Part shown: in pieces, positions 34,750 through 45,100 of the stretch
Position numbering within the stretch: position 1 is the stretch's first letter
Layout: each line of letters begins with the position of its first letter
Assembly: GCF_017329615.1 (NCBI RefSeq)
Contig: NZ_JAFMTW010000003.1
Coordinates: forward strand, 62,001-126,000
Direction of reading: 5' to 3'
DNA from: Alicyclobacillus suci
GTDB lineage: Bacteria; Bacillota; Bacilli; Alicyclobacillales; Alicyclobacillaceae
DNA length: 64,000 nucleotides
Program-made: the position numbers and the translations under genes
The notes under the pieces: generated by a model
Seen by the model: the letters and a program-made list of their open reading frames with translations, nothing else
Told to the model about the DNA's origin: nothing
Databases searched by the model: none

Positions 34750-35715
34750 ATGATGCAAGAGAGACTAAAAATTCTCGAACTCGTCGCAGAAGGAAAACTC
34801 ACGGTCGAACAAGCAGATTTACTGCTTGACGCACTGCAGGAAAAATCGAAGGACAAATCAGAAAGCAAAGCTTCTTGGGACAAGGCGACCAACGATTTGA
34901 AAAGTATCGGCTCACAACTGTCGAGTGTCATTGCACAAAGTATGACTGAACTACGCCGCGGGTTAGAGACGAATCTCGCCAATTTATCGTTTGGCGACCA
35001 CATTGCTACCGCCGTTGAACGGGAATTCGCCACAGATATACAGGCACTACGGGTAAACGCCAGCAATGGTCGCGTCCGCGTCGAGCGCTGGTCAGCACCA
35101 TATATCCGCCTGTACATTCAAGCAGATGTCCGAGCCGACGAACAGGACAAGGCCAAAGAATTACTGGAACAAGCCATGGTCATCAGCGAAACCGAGCACC
35201 AAGTCGATTTGCGGCTTCTTCACCGCGTCGATGGAGCGCGTGTCGGCGGTATCCGCATCGATGTCTATGTCCCCGAGACGCTAGACAATATCACTGTGGA
35301 AACCCGCAACGGCGATATCTTTATCAACCGTGCGTGCGCTACCACAATCAACGTGGAATCCACCAATGGACAAATTCACATCCATCACGGTGAGGCGGAC
35401 ATATTGCGGTCGACGACACAGAACGGATCAATTGTGCTACACGACTCGTTGTCCGTGCGCACAAAGGAAGTCTACGCCGAATCGCGCAATGGCTCTATCC
35501 AAGTACGGGGTATTCCTGGCGATACACCCGTGCGCGGAAAGGCGATAACTGCTGCAGGTACGATACAAATCAGCCACCCTGACCTGGACGTCAGTGACTC
35601 GTCTGAGCATCGCCGCAATTCGTGTAGTTTTCGCACGAAAGAAATGACGGATGATGTGACCCCCTCCGTATCCGTATACCTAGAGACAAAAAACGGAAGA
35701 ATTAACGTACAGTGA
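34750..35715 (+). CDS. DUF4097 (putative adhesin-like beta-repeat) protein
   Basis: A 321-residue protein. A short N-terminal SHOCT-like helix pair (LKILELVAEGKLTVEQADLLLDAL) precedes a charged linker and a repeated beta region from about residue 100 (NASNGRVRVER, TRNGDIFIN, STNGQIHIHHG, TQNGSIVLHDS, SRNGSIQVRG, TKNGRINVQ). The NG-repeat is typical of DUF4097 beta-solenoids such as YvlB. It has no signal peptide. It is in an operon with the DUF2089 regulator and a small membrane protein. Confidence 0.85.
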   Translation: MMQERLKILELVAEGKLTVEQADLLLDALQEKSKDKSESKASWDKATNDLKSIGSQLSSVIAQSMTELRRGLETNLANLSFGDHIATAVEREFATDIQALRVNASNGRVRVERWSAPYIRLYIQADVRADEQDKAKELLEQAMVISETEHQVDLRLLHRVDGARVGGIRIDVYVPETLDNITVETRNGDIFINRACATTINVESTNGQIHIHHGEADILRSTTQNGSIVLHDSLSVRTKEVYAESRNGSIQVRGIPGDTPVRGKAITAAGTIQISHPDLDVSDSSEHRRNSCSFRTKEMTDDVTPSVSVYLETKNGRINVQ

Positions 35716-35752
35716 TGAATCATCATACCCACTGTTCGTGAGGAGGTTCCAT

Positions 35753-35881
35753 GTGCGCCAGAGTGAACTCTATTTCGCACTCGCCGTGTTGTTCGCACTC
35801 TATCTGACGTGGCGCGTTACGAGTTCCATCCGCAAGACGATGAAAAGCACGCCAGAAGAAGATCCGCAAGACACGGAATAA
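35753..35881 (+). CDS. Small single-helix membrane protein
   Basis: A 42-residue protein starting at GTG 35753 with GAGGAGG about five bases upstream. One hydrophobic helix (LYFALAVLFALYLTW, residues 6-20) is followed by a charged tail (RKTMKSTPEEDPQDTE). The strong ribosome site and the position 37 bp after the DUF4097 gene support it as a real third gene of that operon. Its function is unknown. Confidence 0.65.
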   Translation: MRQSELYFALAVLFALYLTWRVTSSIRKTMKSTPEEDPQDTE

Positions 35882-35904
35882 AAATGTGGGCGGGTCAGCG
35901 GAAA

Positions 35905-36693
35905 TCACTTCTGCAGGCCTGCCCGATTTGTCGTCAGAGCGTCGCGCGCCAAAATTTCTCGGGCGCCGGTCACCTCAAGCACCGTGCCGTTCACCTCTTG
36001 GCTGTCCGGATGACAAAGCCAAGTCACTGCCCGAGCAATATCCTCGCCCACTGGCGGACGTAGCCCTTCTTCTGTCAGCTCTCCTGCGACGTCTTCAAAC
36101 ATTTTCATTTTGTCGCCGCCGCGGATATCGCCTGGACAAACCATATTCGCCGTAATCCCATACGCCCGCTCTTCTCTCGCAACTGATCTCGTGAGCGCCG
36201 CCAACCCGGCTTTTGCTGCCGCGTATGCAGCGCGAAAGCGCCAACCGCGTGCCTCCCCCGCGCCGTCGTAGCCGACAGTTATGAGGCGACCGAAGCGGCG
36301 GCTACGCATATCGTGAATGAGCTCTGTGTACAGCCAAAAGAAGTTCGTGAGATTTCCATGCATCATCCGCTGCCACATATCCTCATCATAATCTGCGAGC
36401 GGTTTCCGCTCGAACACAAACGGGCCAAAGTTGTGAACCAGTGCATCAATCGAGGCAAATTGCGCTTTTGCCGCAGTTATCGCCTGAAGAACGGAAGTTC
36501 TATCAAACAAGTCACAGTGGATGGCGAATGCGCTTCCCCCTTCGCGCTGCACCTGCTCGACCAGTTGCCTGGCTTCCTCTGCACTCTCGCCGTATGTAAA
36601 CGAGACGTTCCAACCTGCTCTCGCCAAGGACAACACCATGGCGTGCCCGAGTCCCTTGCCAGCGGACGTCACAAACGCGGTTTTTGCAGACAT
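35905..36693 (-). CDS. Short-chain dehydrogenase/reductase
   Basis: A 262-residue SDR. The ATG at 36693 has AAAGGAGGA upstream. The nucleotide motif TSAGKGLGHA is at the N-terminus and the catalytic pair is Tyr-x-x-x-Lys in AAYAAAKAGLAAL. The usual catalytic Ser, about 13 residues before the Tyr, seems replaced by Gly/Ala (GYDGAGEARGW), so it may have altered or no redox activity. It is closest in form to 3-oxoacyl-ACP-reductase-like proteins. The substrate is unknown. Confidence 0.85.
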   Translation of the reverse strand: MSAKTAFVTSAGKGLGHAMVLSLARAGWNVSFTYGESAEEARQLVEQVQREGGSAFAIHCDLFDRTSVLQAITAAKAQFASIDALVHNFGPFVFERKPLADYDEDMWQRMMHGNLTNFFWLYTELIHDMRSRRFGRLITVGYDGAGEARGWRFRAAYAAAKAGLAALTRSVAREERAYGITANMVCPGDIRGGDKMKMFEDVAGELTEEGLRPPVGEDIARAVTWLCHPDSQEVNGTVLEVTGAREILARDALTTNRAGLQK

Positions 36694-36731
36694 GGCTTGT
36701 CCTCCTTTCAGCATCGAAGCGCCGCAACTGT

Positions 36732-36766
36732 GAGGGATACGCGGCAAAGCAAACCGCCTATCCCTC
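36732..36766. repeat. Hairpin between the SDR and the 101-residue protein gene
   Basis: GAGGGATA and TATCCCTC pair outside CGCGG/CCGC. There is no T run on either strand, so it is a weak terminator for the upstream minus-strand gene or an RNA structure around the SDR leader. Confidence 0.4.
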
Positions 36767-36787
36767 CAGCGCATGCGCCACGAACCT

Positions 36788-37093
36788 TTACCAGTACGGG
36801 CCCCAGCCCCAGCCCCACACCCAAGGGCTCAACGCGAGCGCAGCGGCAAACGGAATGAAGAACAGTGGCCAAAAAACTTCTTCGGCGTCTACATTCTTCC
36901 CGCCAACCGAGTCGAGTGTCTTCACAGACAGTTTCTCGGAAGCGCTAACGGTCCTGCCGCCGCCTTGGTATAAGCGCAAATACATTCCATTCTGGTCGAC
37001 ATGGTGCAAAATACCGCGGTGAACGCCATAAACCGAATGGACAACCACCGGTCGACCGATGTGTTTCATCGCCAAAGCACGAATGTTTGCCAA
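36788..37093 (-). CDS. Small protein with SH3-like fold and hydrophobic Trp/Gly tail
   Basis: A 101-residue protein from TTG 37093, which follows GAGGGGGGAAG. The first 60 residues (GRPVVVHSVYGVHRGILHHVDQNGMYLRL) look like a small beta-barrel, as in hypothetical proteins of sporulating Bacillales. The C-terminus is hydrophobic (VFWPLFFIPFAAALAL) and ends in Trp/Gly repeats (WVWGWGWGPYW). It may be a spore or membrane-surface protein. I do not recognise a named family. Confidence 0.6.
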   Translation of the reverse strand: MANIRALAMKHIGRPVVVHSVYGVHRGILHHVDQNGMYLRLYQGGGRTVSASEKLSVKTLDSVGGKNVDAEEVFWPLFFIPFAAALALSPWVWGWGWGPYW

Positions 37094-37176
37094 CCTTACT
37101 TCCCCCCTCGCGCGTTTGCTTTACTCTATGGCGCGAGGGAAAAAACGAATGGACGGATGCCTGCCCACCAAAGAAA

Positions 37177-37725
37177 CTAGGCAGTATACTCTACGATTTC
37201 GACCGATTGAATGTGCACCGGATCGACAGGTTGACTCGGCTCGCCCATCGCGCCGCGCTGAACAGGCTGCGAGGCAATCGCCATCACGGTGTCCATCCCG
37301 GAGGTCACGCGACCAAACACAGTGTAATTCGGCTGCTGATTCAAGTTGCGACTCATCTCACCAGTGCATACGAAAAATTGCGATCCGTTCGTGTTTGGAC
37401 CAGCATTTGCCATGGCGACCACACCTGGCTCATAGGGCAGGGCCGGGGGCAATTCGTCCGCGAATCGGTACCCTGGACCGCCGCGACCGGTACCTGTCGG
37501 GTCTCCACCCTGAATCATAAATTCACGAATGACGCGATGGAAAATCACGTCGTCATAGTAGCCGTCGCGCGCGAGAAAGACGAAGTTATTGACGGTTTTC
37601 GGCGCTTCATTCGCCAGCAGTTCAATCGTAAACTCGCCAAGCCCCGTATGGACAATCGCCTCGTATCGGGCGCCTTTAATCAATTGCATCTCTGGTTCGT
37701 GCTGATACTGCTTATTCGCTGCCAT
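37177..37725 (-). CDS. ppiB: Peptidyl-prolyl cis-trans isomerase (cyclophilin)
   Basis: A 182-residue cyclophilin. The core motifs FHRVIREFMIQGGDPTGTGRGGPGY, VAMANAGPNTNGSQFFV and VFGRVTSGMDTV are intact, including the catalytic Arg, Gln, Phe and His positions of the family. It has no signal peptide, so it works in the cytoplasm as a folding helper. AGGTGACC precedes its ATG. Confidence 0.93.
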   Translation of the reverse strand: MAANKQYQHEPEMQLIKGARYEAIVHTGLGEFTIELLANEAPKTVNNFVFLARDGYYDDVIFHRVIREFMIQGGDPTGTGRGGPGYRFADELPPALPYEPGVVAMANAGPNTNGSQFFVCTGEMSRNLNQQPNYTVFGRVTSGMDTVMAIASQPVQRGAMGEPSQPVDPVHIQSVEIVEYTA

Positions 37726-37910
37726 CTGGTCACCTCATCAAAAATACTGCCGCGCTTGAGTGCGTAGGCTCAGTGCCCATAGCTTACCACACGTGCGATA
37801 GTAACCAAAGTTCGTGGAGCTGATTCGTTCAGCCATCGCAAGAAGTGTCCCCATGGACATTGCATACACTTCCTTTATTTCAGTAGAATACCCTTGGAGG
37901 TGTCGATGAC

Positions 37911-38864
37911 ATGGAGTATCGCAGACTTGGTAAAAGTGGTCTTAAAGTTTCGGAAATTGCACTCGGCAGCTGGCTTACATATGGGACAGTGACCGAGAAG
38001 GAACGGGCCATCGCATGTGTCAAACAGGCGTATGAACTCGGTATCAACCACTTCGATTGCGCAAACGTGTACGGTGCACAACCGCACGCCGCTGAAGAAG
38101 TGATGCAAGAAGCACTGAAACCGTATGCGCGCGACAGCTACGTCATCACGACGAAAGCTTTCTGGCCCGTCGGCGACGGTCCCAACGACAGAGGCCTGAG
38201 CCGTAAGCACATCATGGCCCAGGTGGAAAAAAGCCTCAAGGCACTCGGCGTCGACTACATCGACATCTTCTACTTTCATCGCTTTGACCCGGACACAGAC
38301 CTCGAAGAGAGCCTGCGCGCACTCGATGACCTCATCACGCAGGGGAAAGTGCTCTATGGGGGCCTTAGTGAATGGCCAGCCGATAAAATTGCGGCCGGCG
38401 TGTCGCTTCAAAAAGAGCTTCAACTGCATAAATTTGCAGCGAGCCAGCCGATTTACAATATGTTCGAGCGATATATCGAGCAAGCAGTCATTCCCATCTG
38501 CGAGGACGCAGGCATTGGACAAGTGGTCTTTTCGCCGCTCGCACAAGGCGTGCTGACCGGAAAATACCGCAAAGGTGCACAAGCGCCAGAAGGTTCCCGC
38601 GCTGCCACCCCCGGTGTGAATCGCTTCCTGGAAGGCAGACTCACGGAAGACGTCCTCGACAAAGTGGAACAATTGTCCGCCATCGCCACGAAGGCAGAAC
38701 TCAGCCTGCCACAACTGGCACTTGCATGGGTGCTCCGGCAGCCCAATGTGGCCAGCGCATTAATTGGCGCAAGCCGTCCTGAGCAGGTCGTCGAAAACGT
38801 GAAGGCTTCCGGCATCACGCTCAACGAAGACATCTTACATGACATTGAGGCCGTCCTCGCGTAA
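37911..38864 (+). CDS. Aldo/keto reductase (KCNAB/YghZ-like)
   Basis: A 317-residue TIM-barrel reductase. The catalytic tetrad is visible: Asp and Tyr in HFDCANVYG, Lys in ITTKAFWP and His in FYFHRFDP; ALIGASRPEQVVEN near the C-terminus binds NADPH. GGAGGTG precedes the ATG. The family detoxifies aldehydes or ketones; the substrate is unknown. A terminator follows. Confidence 0.92.
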   Translation: MEYRRLGKSGLKVSEIALGSWLTYGTVTEKERAIACVKQAYELGINHFDCANVYGAQPHAAEEVMQEALKPYARDSYVITTKAFWPVGDGPNDRGLSRKHIMAQVEKSLKALGVDYIDIFYFHRFDPDTDLEESLRALDDLITQGKVLYGGLSEWPADKIAAGVSLQKELQLHKFAASQPIYNMFERYIEQAVIPICEDAGIGQVVFSPLAQGVLTGKYRKGAQAPEGSRAATPGVNRFLEGRLTEDVLDKVEQLSAIATKAELSLPQLALAWVLRQPNVASALIGASRPEQVVENVKASGITLNEDILHDIEAVLA

Positions 38865-38882
38865 TTTGCGACGAGTCTACCC

Positions 38883-38914
38883 AGGCGCCGGCGAGTCGGC
38901 GCCTGTTCTATTTT
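38883..38914 (+). terminator. Terminator after the aldo/keto reductase
   Basis: AGGCGCC and GGCGCCT form a perfect stem around an eight-base loop, followed by GTTCTATTTT. It separates the reductase from moeA. Confidence 0.8.
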
Positions 38915-38946
38915 CTACTTCTACAGATATATTGGGGGCAATTCGG

Positions 38947-40185
38947 GTGAGATCAATTTGTACATACGACGAAGCACTGGATATCGCCATCCATCTCGCT
39001 ACACCCCACCGCATCATCGAGCGGAATGTGTGGACGAAGGCACCGAACACAGCGATGCTCGCCGACGATGTTCACGCGGCGATTGACCTACCTCCGTTCG
39101 CACGCGCGATGATGGACGGCTTTGCCGTTCACCACTCTGACATTTTGGGCACGCAACCGTTACAGGTGATTGCCGATGTCCATGCGGGCGAACAGCCGAA
39201 GACGCCAGTCTCTCCTGGCACGGCTGTGCAAATTCGCACCGGCGCACCGGTTCCGGAAAATACCGCAGCCGTCGTCCGCAAAGAATGGACAGAATGGATG
39301 GATGACCATACTATCCGGCTCCTACGGCCTGTCTCTGCTGGCGAATCAATTCAACCCTGCGGTCAGGATACCGCTCAAGGTGCAGTGCTTTTATCGCGGG
39401 GCGTGCAAATCGACGGCCAGACGACGGCCGTACTACGCGCAGCCGGCGTCACCAGTATCCCTATCTACGCACCTGTGCGCGTCGGAATTGTCAGCACTGG
39501 TAGCGAACTCGTCACAGACCCGACAAAGCCACTCCGTGCAGCACAAGTGTATGCCGCCAGCGACGCTTTTCTGCAATCCACACTGGAGGCACTGGGCGCA
39601 CAGGTGGTCGATATTTCGTACGTCGATGACCATCCCGAACGCATTGAACAAGTAGCGACCCGGTTCATCGCAGATGGCGTCGACTATGTCCTACTCACTG
39701 GAGGTGCCTCCGTCGGTGACACGGACTATGCCACAAGTGTCATCCGCAAATTGTGCGGCACAGACCAGTTGCCCATCGAACGCGTGTGGATGCGACCCGG
39801 GTCACCATTCCTGGCGGGAAGAGCGGGACGGACTACAGTGTTTGGCTTATCCGGCAACCCTGCCGCTTGCTTTGTCCAGTTTCACGTTCTCGTCCTCCCA
39901 GCCATTCGCCGTTCACTAGGCATCAATACGACGATGTTCGCGCAAGAGGCGGTACTAACACAATCCATTCGCCTAAAACCCATTAAACACGTCCGCTTTT
40001 ATCGCGCGACGGCCAGCGTTGACGGCGTTCACGTACGCGTAGAACCTCAAGTAGGTCAATCGTCCGGCCTGGTGACAGGACTCGCCTATGTCAACGCCAT
40101 CATCCGACTCGATGAACAAGTGTACGAAGCAGGTGATACCGTGTCCATTCAGTTGACACGTACAACGACTGGGCGTCTGTTCTAA
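38947..40185 (+). CDS. moeA: Molybdopterin molybdenumtransferase
   Basis: A 412-residue MoeA. The GTG at 38947 has TTGGGGG about eight bases upstream; the frame is open back into the preceding terminator, which cannot be coding. PFARAMMDGFAVHHSD, LLTGGASVGDTDYA and LSGNPAACFVQFHVL are family motifs. It inserts molybdate into the pterin cofactor. No other moa/mob gene or molybdoenzyme is in the window. Its stop overlaps the convergent YheC/D gene. Confidence 0.9.
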   Translation: MRSICTYDEALDIAIHLATPHRIIERNVWTKAPNTAMLADDVHAAIDLPPFARAMMDGFAVHHSDILGTQPLQVIADVHAGEQPKTPVSPGTAVQIRTGAPVPENTAAVVRKEWTEWMDDHTIRLLRPVSAGESIQPCGQDTAQGAVLLSRGVQIDGQTTAVLRAAGVTSIPIYAPVRVGIVSTGSELVTDPTKPLRAAQVYAASDAFLQSTLEALGAQVVDISYVDDHPERIEQVATRFIADGVDYVLLTGGASVGDTDYATSVIRKLCGTDQLPIERVWMRPGSPFLAGRAGRTTVFGLSGNPAACFVQFHVLVLPAIRRSLGINTTMFAQEAVLTQSIRLKPIKHVRFYRATASVDGVHVRVEPQVGQSSGLVTGLAYVNAIIRLDEQVYEAGDTVSIQLTRTTTGRLF

Positions 40186-40970
40186 GCGTGCTTCGCCTTG
40201 CGCGCACGCTCGTACACGCCAAAGCGATACTGAATACGTTTGTAAAGCGCGAGATTCTTCTTGTTGCGCGCGAACAGCGCATGACTGGGCGCCGTATTTT
40301 GTTCAAGCAACCAGATGCGACCGGACGAGCTAATCGCCACATCAAAACCTAATTCGCGATAGCGTTGATAGGTGTCAAAGTGCCGTGCAAAAAGATAGCC
40401 TAAGCGCTCGAGTTCTGTGACGGTTCGCTTGACTTTCGCAGGTGTCCAGCCAAGGGCCATTTGTAGTGCACTATCCACATCCATCACCCGGCCGCCGCTG
40501 AGCGCCGTGTTCGTCACCACGCTATTCCCCCCAGCAATCTTGGCAATCATGCCAGAATAACGCCACCGCCCGCCTGGTTTTTCGCGCTGCATCATCACGC
40601 GAATATCCATCGGACGACCCCCTATCTTGGCAAGCTGGATACCCTGCTGCACAATATACATTTTTCCATCACGCAAATTATCGATATATTTCGCAGCAGA
40701 TTTCACATTTGGAAACTTCCGTTGTTTCCGAACGGTGTGTTGTACCACAATTGATTTCCCGTCATACCACGCCTTCATAATCCCCTTTCCCTGACTTCCA
40801 GCGACCGGTTTGACATAAACCATTTTGTATTTGCCAAGGAGTGCCCCAAAGTTCTCTACCGTATATTTTTTCGTCTCTGGCAAAAACTTTGCTATCTGTT
40901 CATTTCTCCGAAAGAATTGATACAACAACCATTTGCCCATTTCAGGCTTGCGCTCGGGCATCCCAATCAT
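40182..40970 (-). CDS. YheC/YheD-family ATP-grasp protein, second copy
   Basis: A 262-residue protein, shorter than the paralogue at 28.3 kb because it lacks the N-terminal domain. ATP-grasp features are MVYVKPVAGSQGKGIM, GRPMDIRVMMQREKPGG and LGFDVAISSSGRIWLLEQNTAPSH. The last motif gives the Mg-binding Glu and Asn. By family it is likely a spore-coat-associated protein made in sporulation. No function is established. Confidence 0.83.
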   Translation of the reverse strand: MIGMPERKPEMGKWLLYQFFRRNEQIAKFLPETKKYTVENFGALLGKYKMVYVKPVAGSQGKGIMKAWYDGKSIVVQHTVRKQRKFPNVKSAAKYIDNLRDGKMYIVQQGIQLAKIGGRPMDIRVMMQREKPGGRWRYSGMIAKIAGGNSVVTNTALSGGRVMDVDSALQMALGWTPAKVKRTVTELERLGYLFARHFDTYQRYRELGFDVAISSSGRIWLLEQNTAPSHALFARNKKNLALYKRIQYRFGVYERARKAKHA

Positions 40971-41091
40971 CGACTCCTGTCCAAAGATTCTGATGTCATA
41001 CTGTATGTTTGAACCAGTGACAGAGAAGGTGATAAATGTTCCGAATCGACACGTCGCCCGCCCGTTTCATGCAGAAAGTTGTGGGAGCGTG

Positions 41092-41097
41092 TATAAT
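41092..41097 (+). promoter_or_regulatory. -10 box candidate for galU
   Basis: A perfect TATAAT lies 56 bp before the galU start. No good -35 box is visible at the right spacing. Confidence 0.35.
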
Positions 41098-41152
41098 CTT
41101 TTGTGATACGATACAATGAGCTCTCGACTGATACGTGCCAGGGGTGAATCAT

Positions 41153-42043
41153 ATGAAGGTACGCAAGGCGGTCATCCCGGCTGCCGGGTTTGGCACTCGC
41201 ATGTTGCCAGCTACAAAAGCTGTGCCAAAAGAAATGCTCCCGATTTTAAATAAACCGTGTATCCAATACATCGTCGAAGAAGCGGTTTATGCGGGAATTG
41301 AAGAAATTCTAATTATTACAGGCCGCGCCAAAAAGGCGATTGAAGACCATTTCGACAGATCGCCGGAATTGGAACTTCACCTAGAGCAAAGCCGTAAAGC
41401 AAATATGTTGACGGAAGTGAAGGCGATTTCTGATCTGGTGGACATCCACTACACTCGCCAGAAAACGCCGCTAGGCCTTGGGCATGCCATTCTCTGCGCA
41501 AAGTCCTTTGTGGGACAAGAACCGTTTGCAGTGCTGCTCGGCGACGATATCATCCAGTCCAGTTCGCCGGTCACTCGGCAACTGATGCAACATTATGAGG
41601 ATGCAGAGCGAGCGTTACTCGGCATCCAGCCCGTTCCACAAAAAGACGTGTCCAAGTACGGCATCGTCGAATCTGGCCCTGCCTCGACGAAACCAGGTGT
41701 GGTGCCAGTGCAGCGCGTGATTGAAAAGCCGAGCGCCGATGAGGCCCCATCCAACTTGGCAGTGCTCGGTCGCTACATCTTGCCTGCCTCAATTTTTGAC
41801 GCACTCGAAGAGACGCCGCTCGGACATGGAGGCGAACTCCAACTCACCGACGCCATTCAACAATTGGCGGCAAAAGGACTCGTCGACGGCTTTCAATTTG
41901 AGGGTGTACGCCACGATATTGGCAATCTGGAGGGCTGGTTGCGCGCGAACTTGTCGTTTGGCTTGTCGGAACCAAAGCTGGCCGACGCCATTCGCGGCTG
42001 GCTGACAGACGACCACCTAAAAAGTCAACTGGCTGCACTATAA
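41153..42043 (+). CDS. galU: UTP-glucose-1-phosphate uridylyltransferase
   Basis: A 296-residue GalU. The ATG at 41153 follows AGGGGTGA; an ATG six codons earlier lacks a site. The nucleotide motif AAGFGTRMLPATKAVPKEMLP is at the N-terminus, followed by LGDDIIQS and VIEKPSADEAPSNLAVLGRYIL. It makes UDP-glucose for glycolipid, teichoic acid or exopolysaccharide synthesis. It is convergent with addA across a strong terminator. Confidence 0.94.
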   Translation: MKVRKAVIPAAGFGTRMLPATKAVPKEMLPILNKPCIQYIVEEAVYAGIEEILIITGRAKKAIEDHFDRSPELELHLEQSRKANMLTEVKAISDLVDIHYTRQKTPLGLGHAILCAKSFVGQEPFAVLLGDDIIQSSSPVTRQLMQHYEDAERALLGIQPVPQKDVSKYGIVESGPASTKPGVVPVQRVIEKPSADEAPSNLAVLGRYILPASIFDALEETPLGHGGELQLTDAIQQLAAKGLVDGFQFEGVRHDIGNLEGWLRANLSFGLSEPKLADAIRGWLTDDHLKSQLAAL

Positions 42044-42062
42044 CTATGTTCCGCATTTCATC

Positions 42063-42108
42063 AAAACGGCCCCGCTCACCTGTTTTCTCTGGTGAGTGGG
42101 GCCGTTTT
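42063..42108. terminator. Bidirectional terminator between galU and addA
   Basis: AACGGCCCCGCTCACC and GGTGAGTGGGGCCGTT pair almost perfectly, with TTTT/AAAA on either side. It serves both convergent genes. Confidence 0.9.
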
Positions 42109-42113
42109 GCTTT

Positions 42114-45100
42114 CTATTCGCTTTGCTGGCGGTGGCGACGAAGTAACTCGACAAAAATGTCCGGAAGCGACAGAGACTCCACTTCAAGCGCGATATTAGG
42201 CCGTACGAAGTAAAGAAACGCCTGAACGGGCTTCGCCTTTGTCAGCGGTCGGAGGGCCTCTAGGTAGGTAGCCACTTGCGCCTCGTACTCACGCTTAGCG
42301 GAGGTCACATTCGCGGCGTCCACGTGATCAGTTTTGTAGTCAATCACCAACCACCCATCCGCCTCCTCGACCAAGCAGTCAATGACACCTTGTGCCACGA
42401 TAGGGACGGTTCGCCGTCCGTTGTCGACAGGCACATCAATCCGGTGGAAAAAGGGCTGTTCCCGAAACACTCGAAGGCCTTTTTGCATGCGCCGTCCCAG
42501 CGGCGACTGGAGAAAACTTGCCACCTGTGGGATGTTGAGTGCCGCAGCAATCTTCGCATCGATTTGCTTCTCCTCAAGCAAACGCTCGATTTCCTGCGCA
42601 ATCGACGCAACGTCCCCGTCAATCGATATGCAAAACCGCTGCATAAACGCGTGGAACGCAATCCCTTCTTCCCGTGGTGTGACGGCGTTCGGGCGCACAA
42701 ATGCCGGATCTTCGAGTAAAGAAGCAGCTGCCTGTCGTCTCCGAACTGGCGCATCCCCCATCAACGCGACGTGAAGACGGCGCATATCCGTCGCAGATAC
42801 TTTGCCGAATAACACATCGAGCGCGTGATCCGGCCGATCAACAATGCGAATCGTCGCCCGCTCGCGCGGCTGCTGTGCGATGCGCGCCACAATGGCGTCC
42901 CACGCCCACTCAGCCCCCTTGTCTACGTCCTGACGTTTTGGTTCACTGGCAGTCACCTGATTCATGTCGTAGACATAGAGTGCGAGATTCTCGGCCTCGG
43001 TCGCAAAGACGTGGCCATCCCAACTATCCGATTGCACCAATTGCTGCAAGGCAGTAGCCCGGGGATGGCGCAGCATAATCGGCAAAAGCCAATCCATAAA
43101 CGACTTGGCACCGGTAAAGGCACCGGCGAGCAGTTGCTGTCGTTGCCCGCCATGCGCGTACACAGCCTTATTCACCTGACGCGCGAGATTTTGTGTAGAG
43201 CCGACGACAATCAACCGCTCACGTGCGCGGGTAAACGCGACGTAGAGCACACGGGCTTCCTCGGCGAGCGTGCTGCGGCGTTCCGCGTGTGTCACAGCAA
43301 TCGACGAAACCGTTCGCCAGCGCTGATGGGTGTGCGGGTCATACGCGACGGCGCCGATGCCCACGTCGCGATTGACGTACAAAAGATCCTGCGTCAGACG
43401 AAACTGCTTACCTAAGTCAATGACGAACACCACCGGGTACTCAAGTCCCTTACTGCGGTGAATCGTCATCACCTGCACCGCATCCGGCTCCGTGACGTTG
43501 GCAGCGCCCAAATCTAAATCGGCTTCATCTTCTCGCTGCCACTGTTGCAAAAACCCGTAGAGTCCCGCGAATTTCGTCCGCTCGTCATAGGCGCGAGCCA
43601 AGTCGAGCAATTTTTGGACATTCGCCTTGCGAATCTTGCCACGCGACATACCGCGAACGTATCGCATGTAATCCACATCTTCCATCACGCGGTACAGCGT
43701 GTCGACGACGCTCGACTGCCGCGCAAAGGTGCGCCAGGTCTCCAGTTGCTGCAAAAACGCCCGCGCCCGATCAACGGAATCTGCATCGCGAATTCGTTTT
43801 TGCGATTCATCTAGCGCCTCATCATCAGGCCGTGCGATGCTACGCACGCCGTCCCAAAGCGTTCGTCGCGAACTGAGTCGCACGCGGGCCAGCATGTTTT
43901 CATCCCAACCGACAAACGGTGACCTCAATAACGTCACAAATTGCAAGTCGTCCCGCGGATTGTCGATCACGCTCAAACACGCGATGAGCCACTGCACTTC
44001 TAACGCCTCAAAAAATCCAGTCGAGGTCGTCGCCGACACGGGAATGCCAGATGCTTGCAACACGTCGACCACCGTATTTAACGCGTCGCGGCCAGACCTC
44101 AAAAGCACGGCGATGTCGCCAAACGCGAGTTTGCGGTTGGTGCCCGCCTTGTTATCCCAGACCTGGACGTCCTCCGCCTCCATCATTTCCCGAATCCGCT
44201 TGGCAACCACACGCGCCTCCCGCTCCAGCGCCGACACGTCGACGTCTTCAAACGGCTTCACACTTTCTTGCCTTGCCACATCCGTGTTATCCGCTTGCCC
44301 ATTCTCTGAAAGCGCCGAGGAGCGGTCCAAGAAGTGCACTTCGACCAGTGGACTGGACGGATCTGCCGGCGGGTAAGCTGCCCCAACGACCATACGCGCC
44401 CGCTTGTCGTACGCAAACCCCGTCAACTCCGGACTGAACAATTGTCCAAAGACGAAATTAACGAAATGTACAACGCCGTCACGGCTTCGATAGTTTTCGG
44501 TCAAATCAATCGCCAGGCCGCCATCCTCCGCCTGGTAGCGCCCATAGCGATGGAGAAATAGGCCCGGCTCCGCCATTCGGAAGCGATAGATACTCTGCTT
44601 GACGTCGCCCACGGCAAACAGGTTATCCTGGTCGAGCGTGGCGAGATCGACAATCGCATCCTGAATCGGACTGGTATCCTGGTATTCGTCGACGAACACG
44701 TGACGGTAATTCTCCTGCAACCGATACAGCGCGCCAGATTGTTCGTCCGCCAAGGCAGTGAAGGCCAGATGCTCCAAGTCCTGAAAGTCAATCACGCCCT
44801 CCGCCTGCTTGCGCCGCCTCATTTCCGCTATGACAGCTTGTACAAGTTGACATAGCGTCTGAATATGTGGCGACAACAGGACAAGATCTTGAGATAAGCC
44901 TTCGACGCCCCGCGCAAGGACGGGCACAATGACTTTCATACTCTCTATTCCCTCGTCGCGCAAGGCTTTGATTTGCTGTAACTCCGGCCCTTTATAAGAA
45001 CTGCGCGGGGATTTCAACGCCGTAAACCGTGAGATGGCCGCCGCTAGTTCGTCAAAGTCGATTGTCCCTGTCGGGGATTTGAACGCATGGCGCGCCTGCA

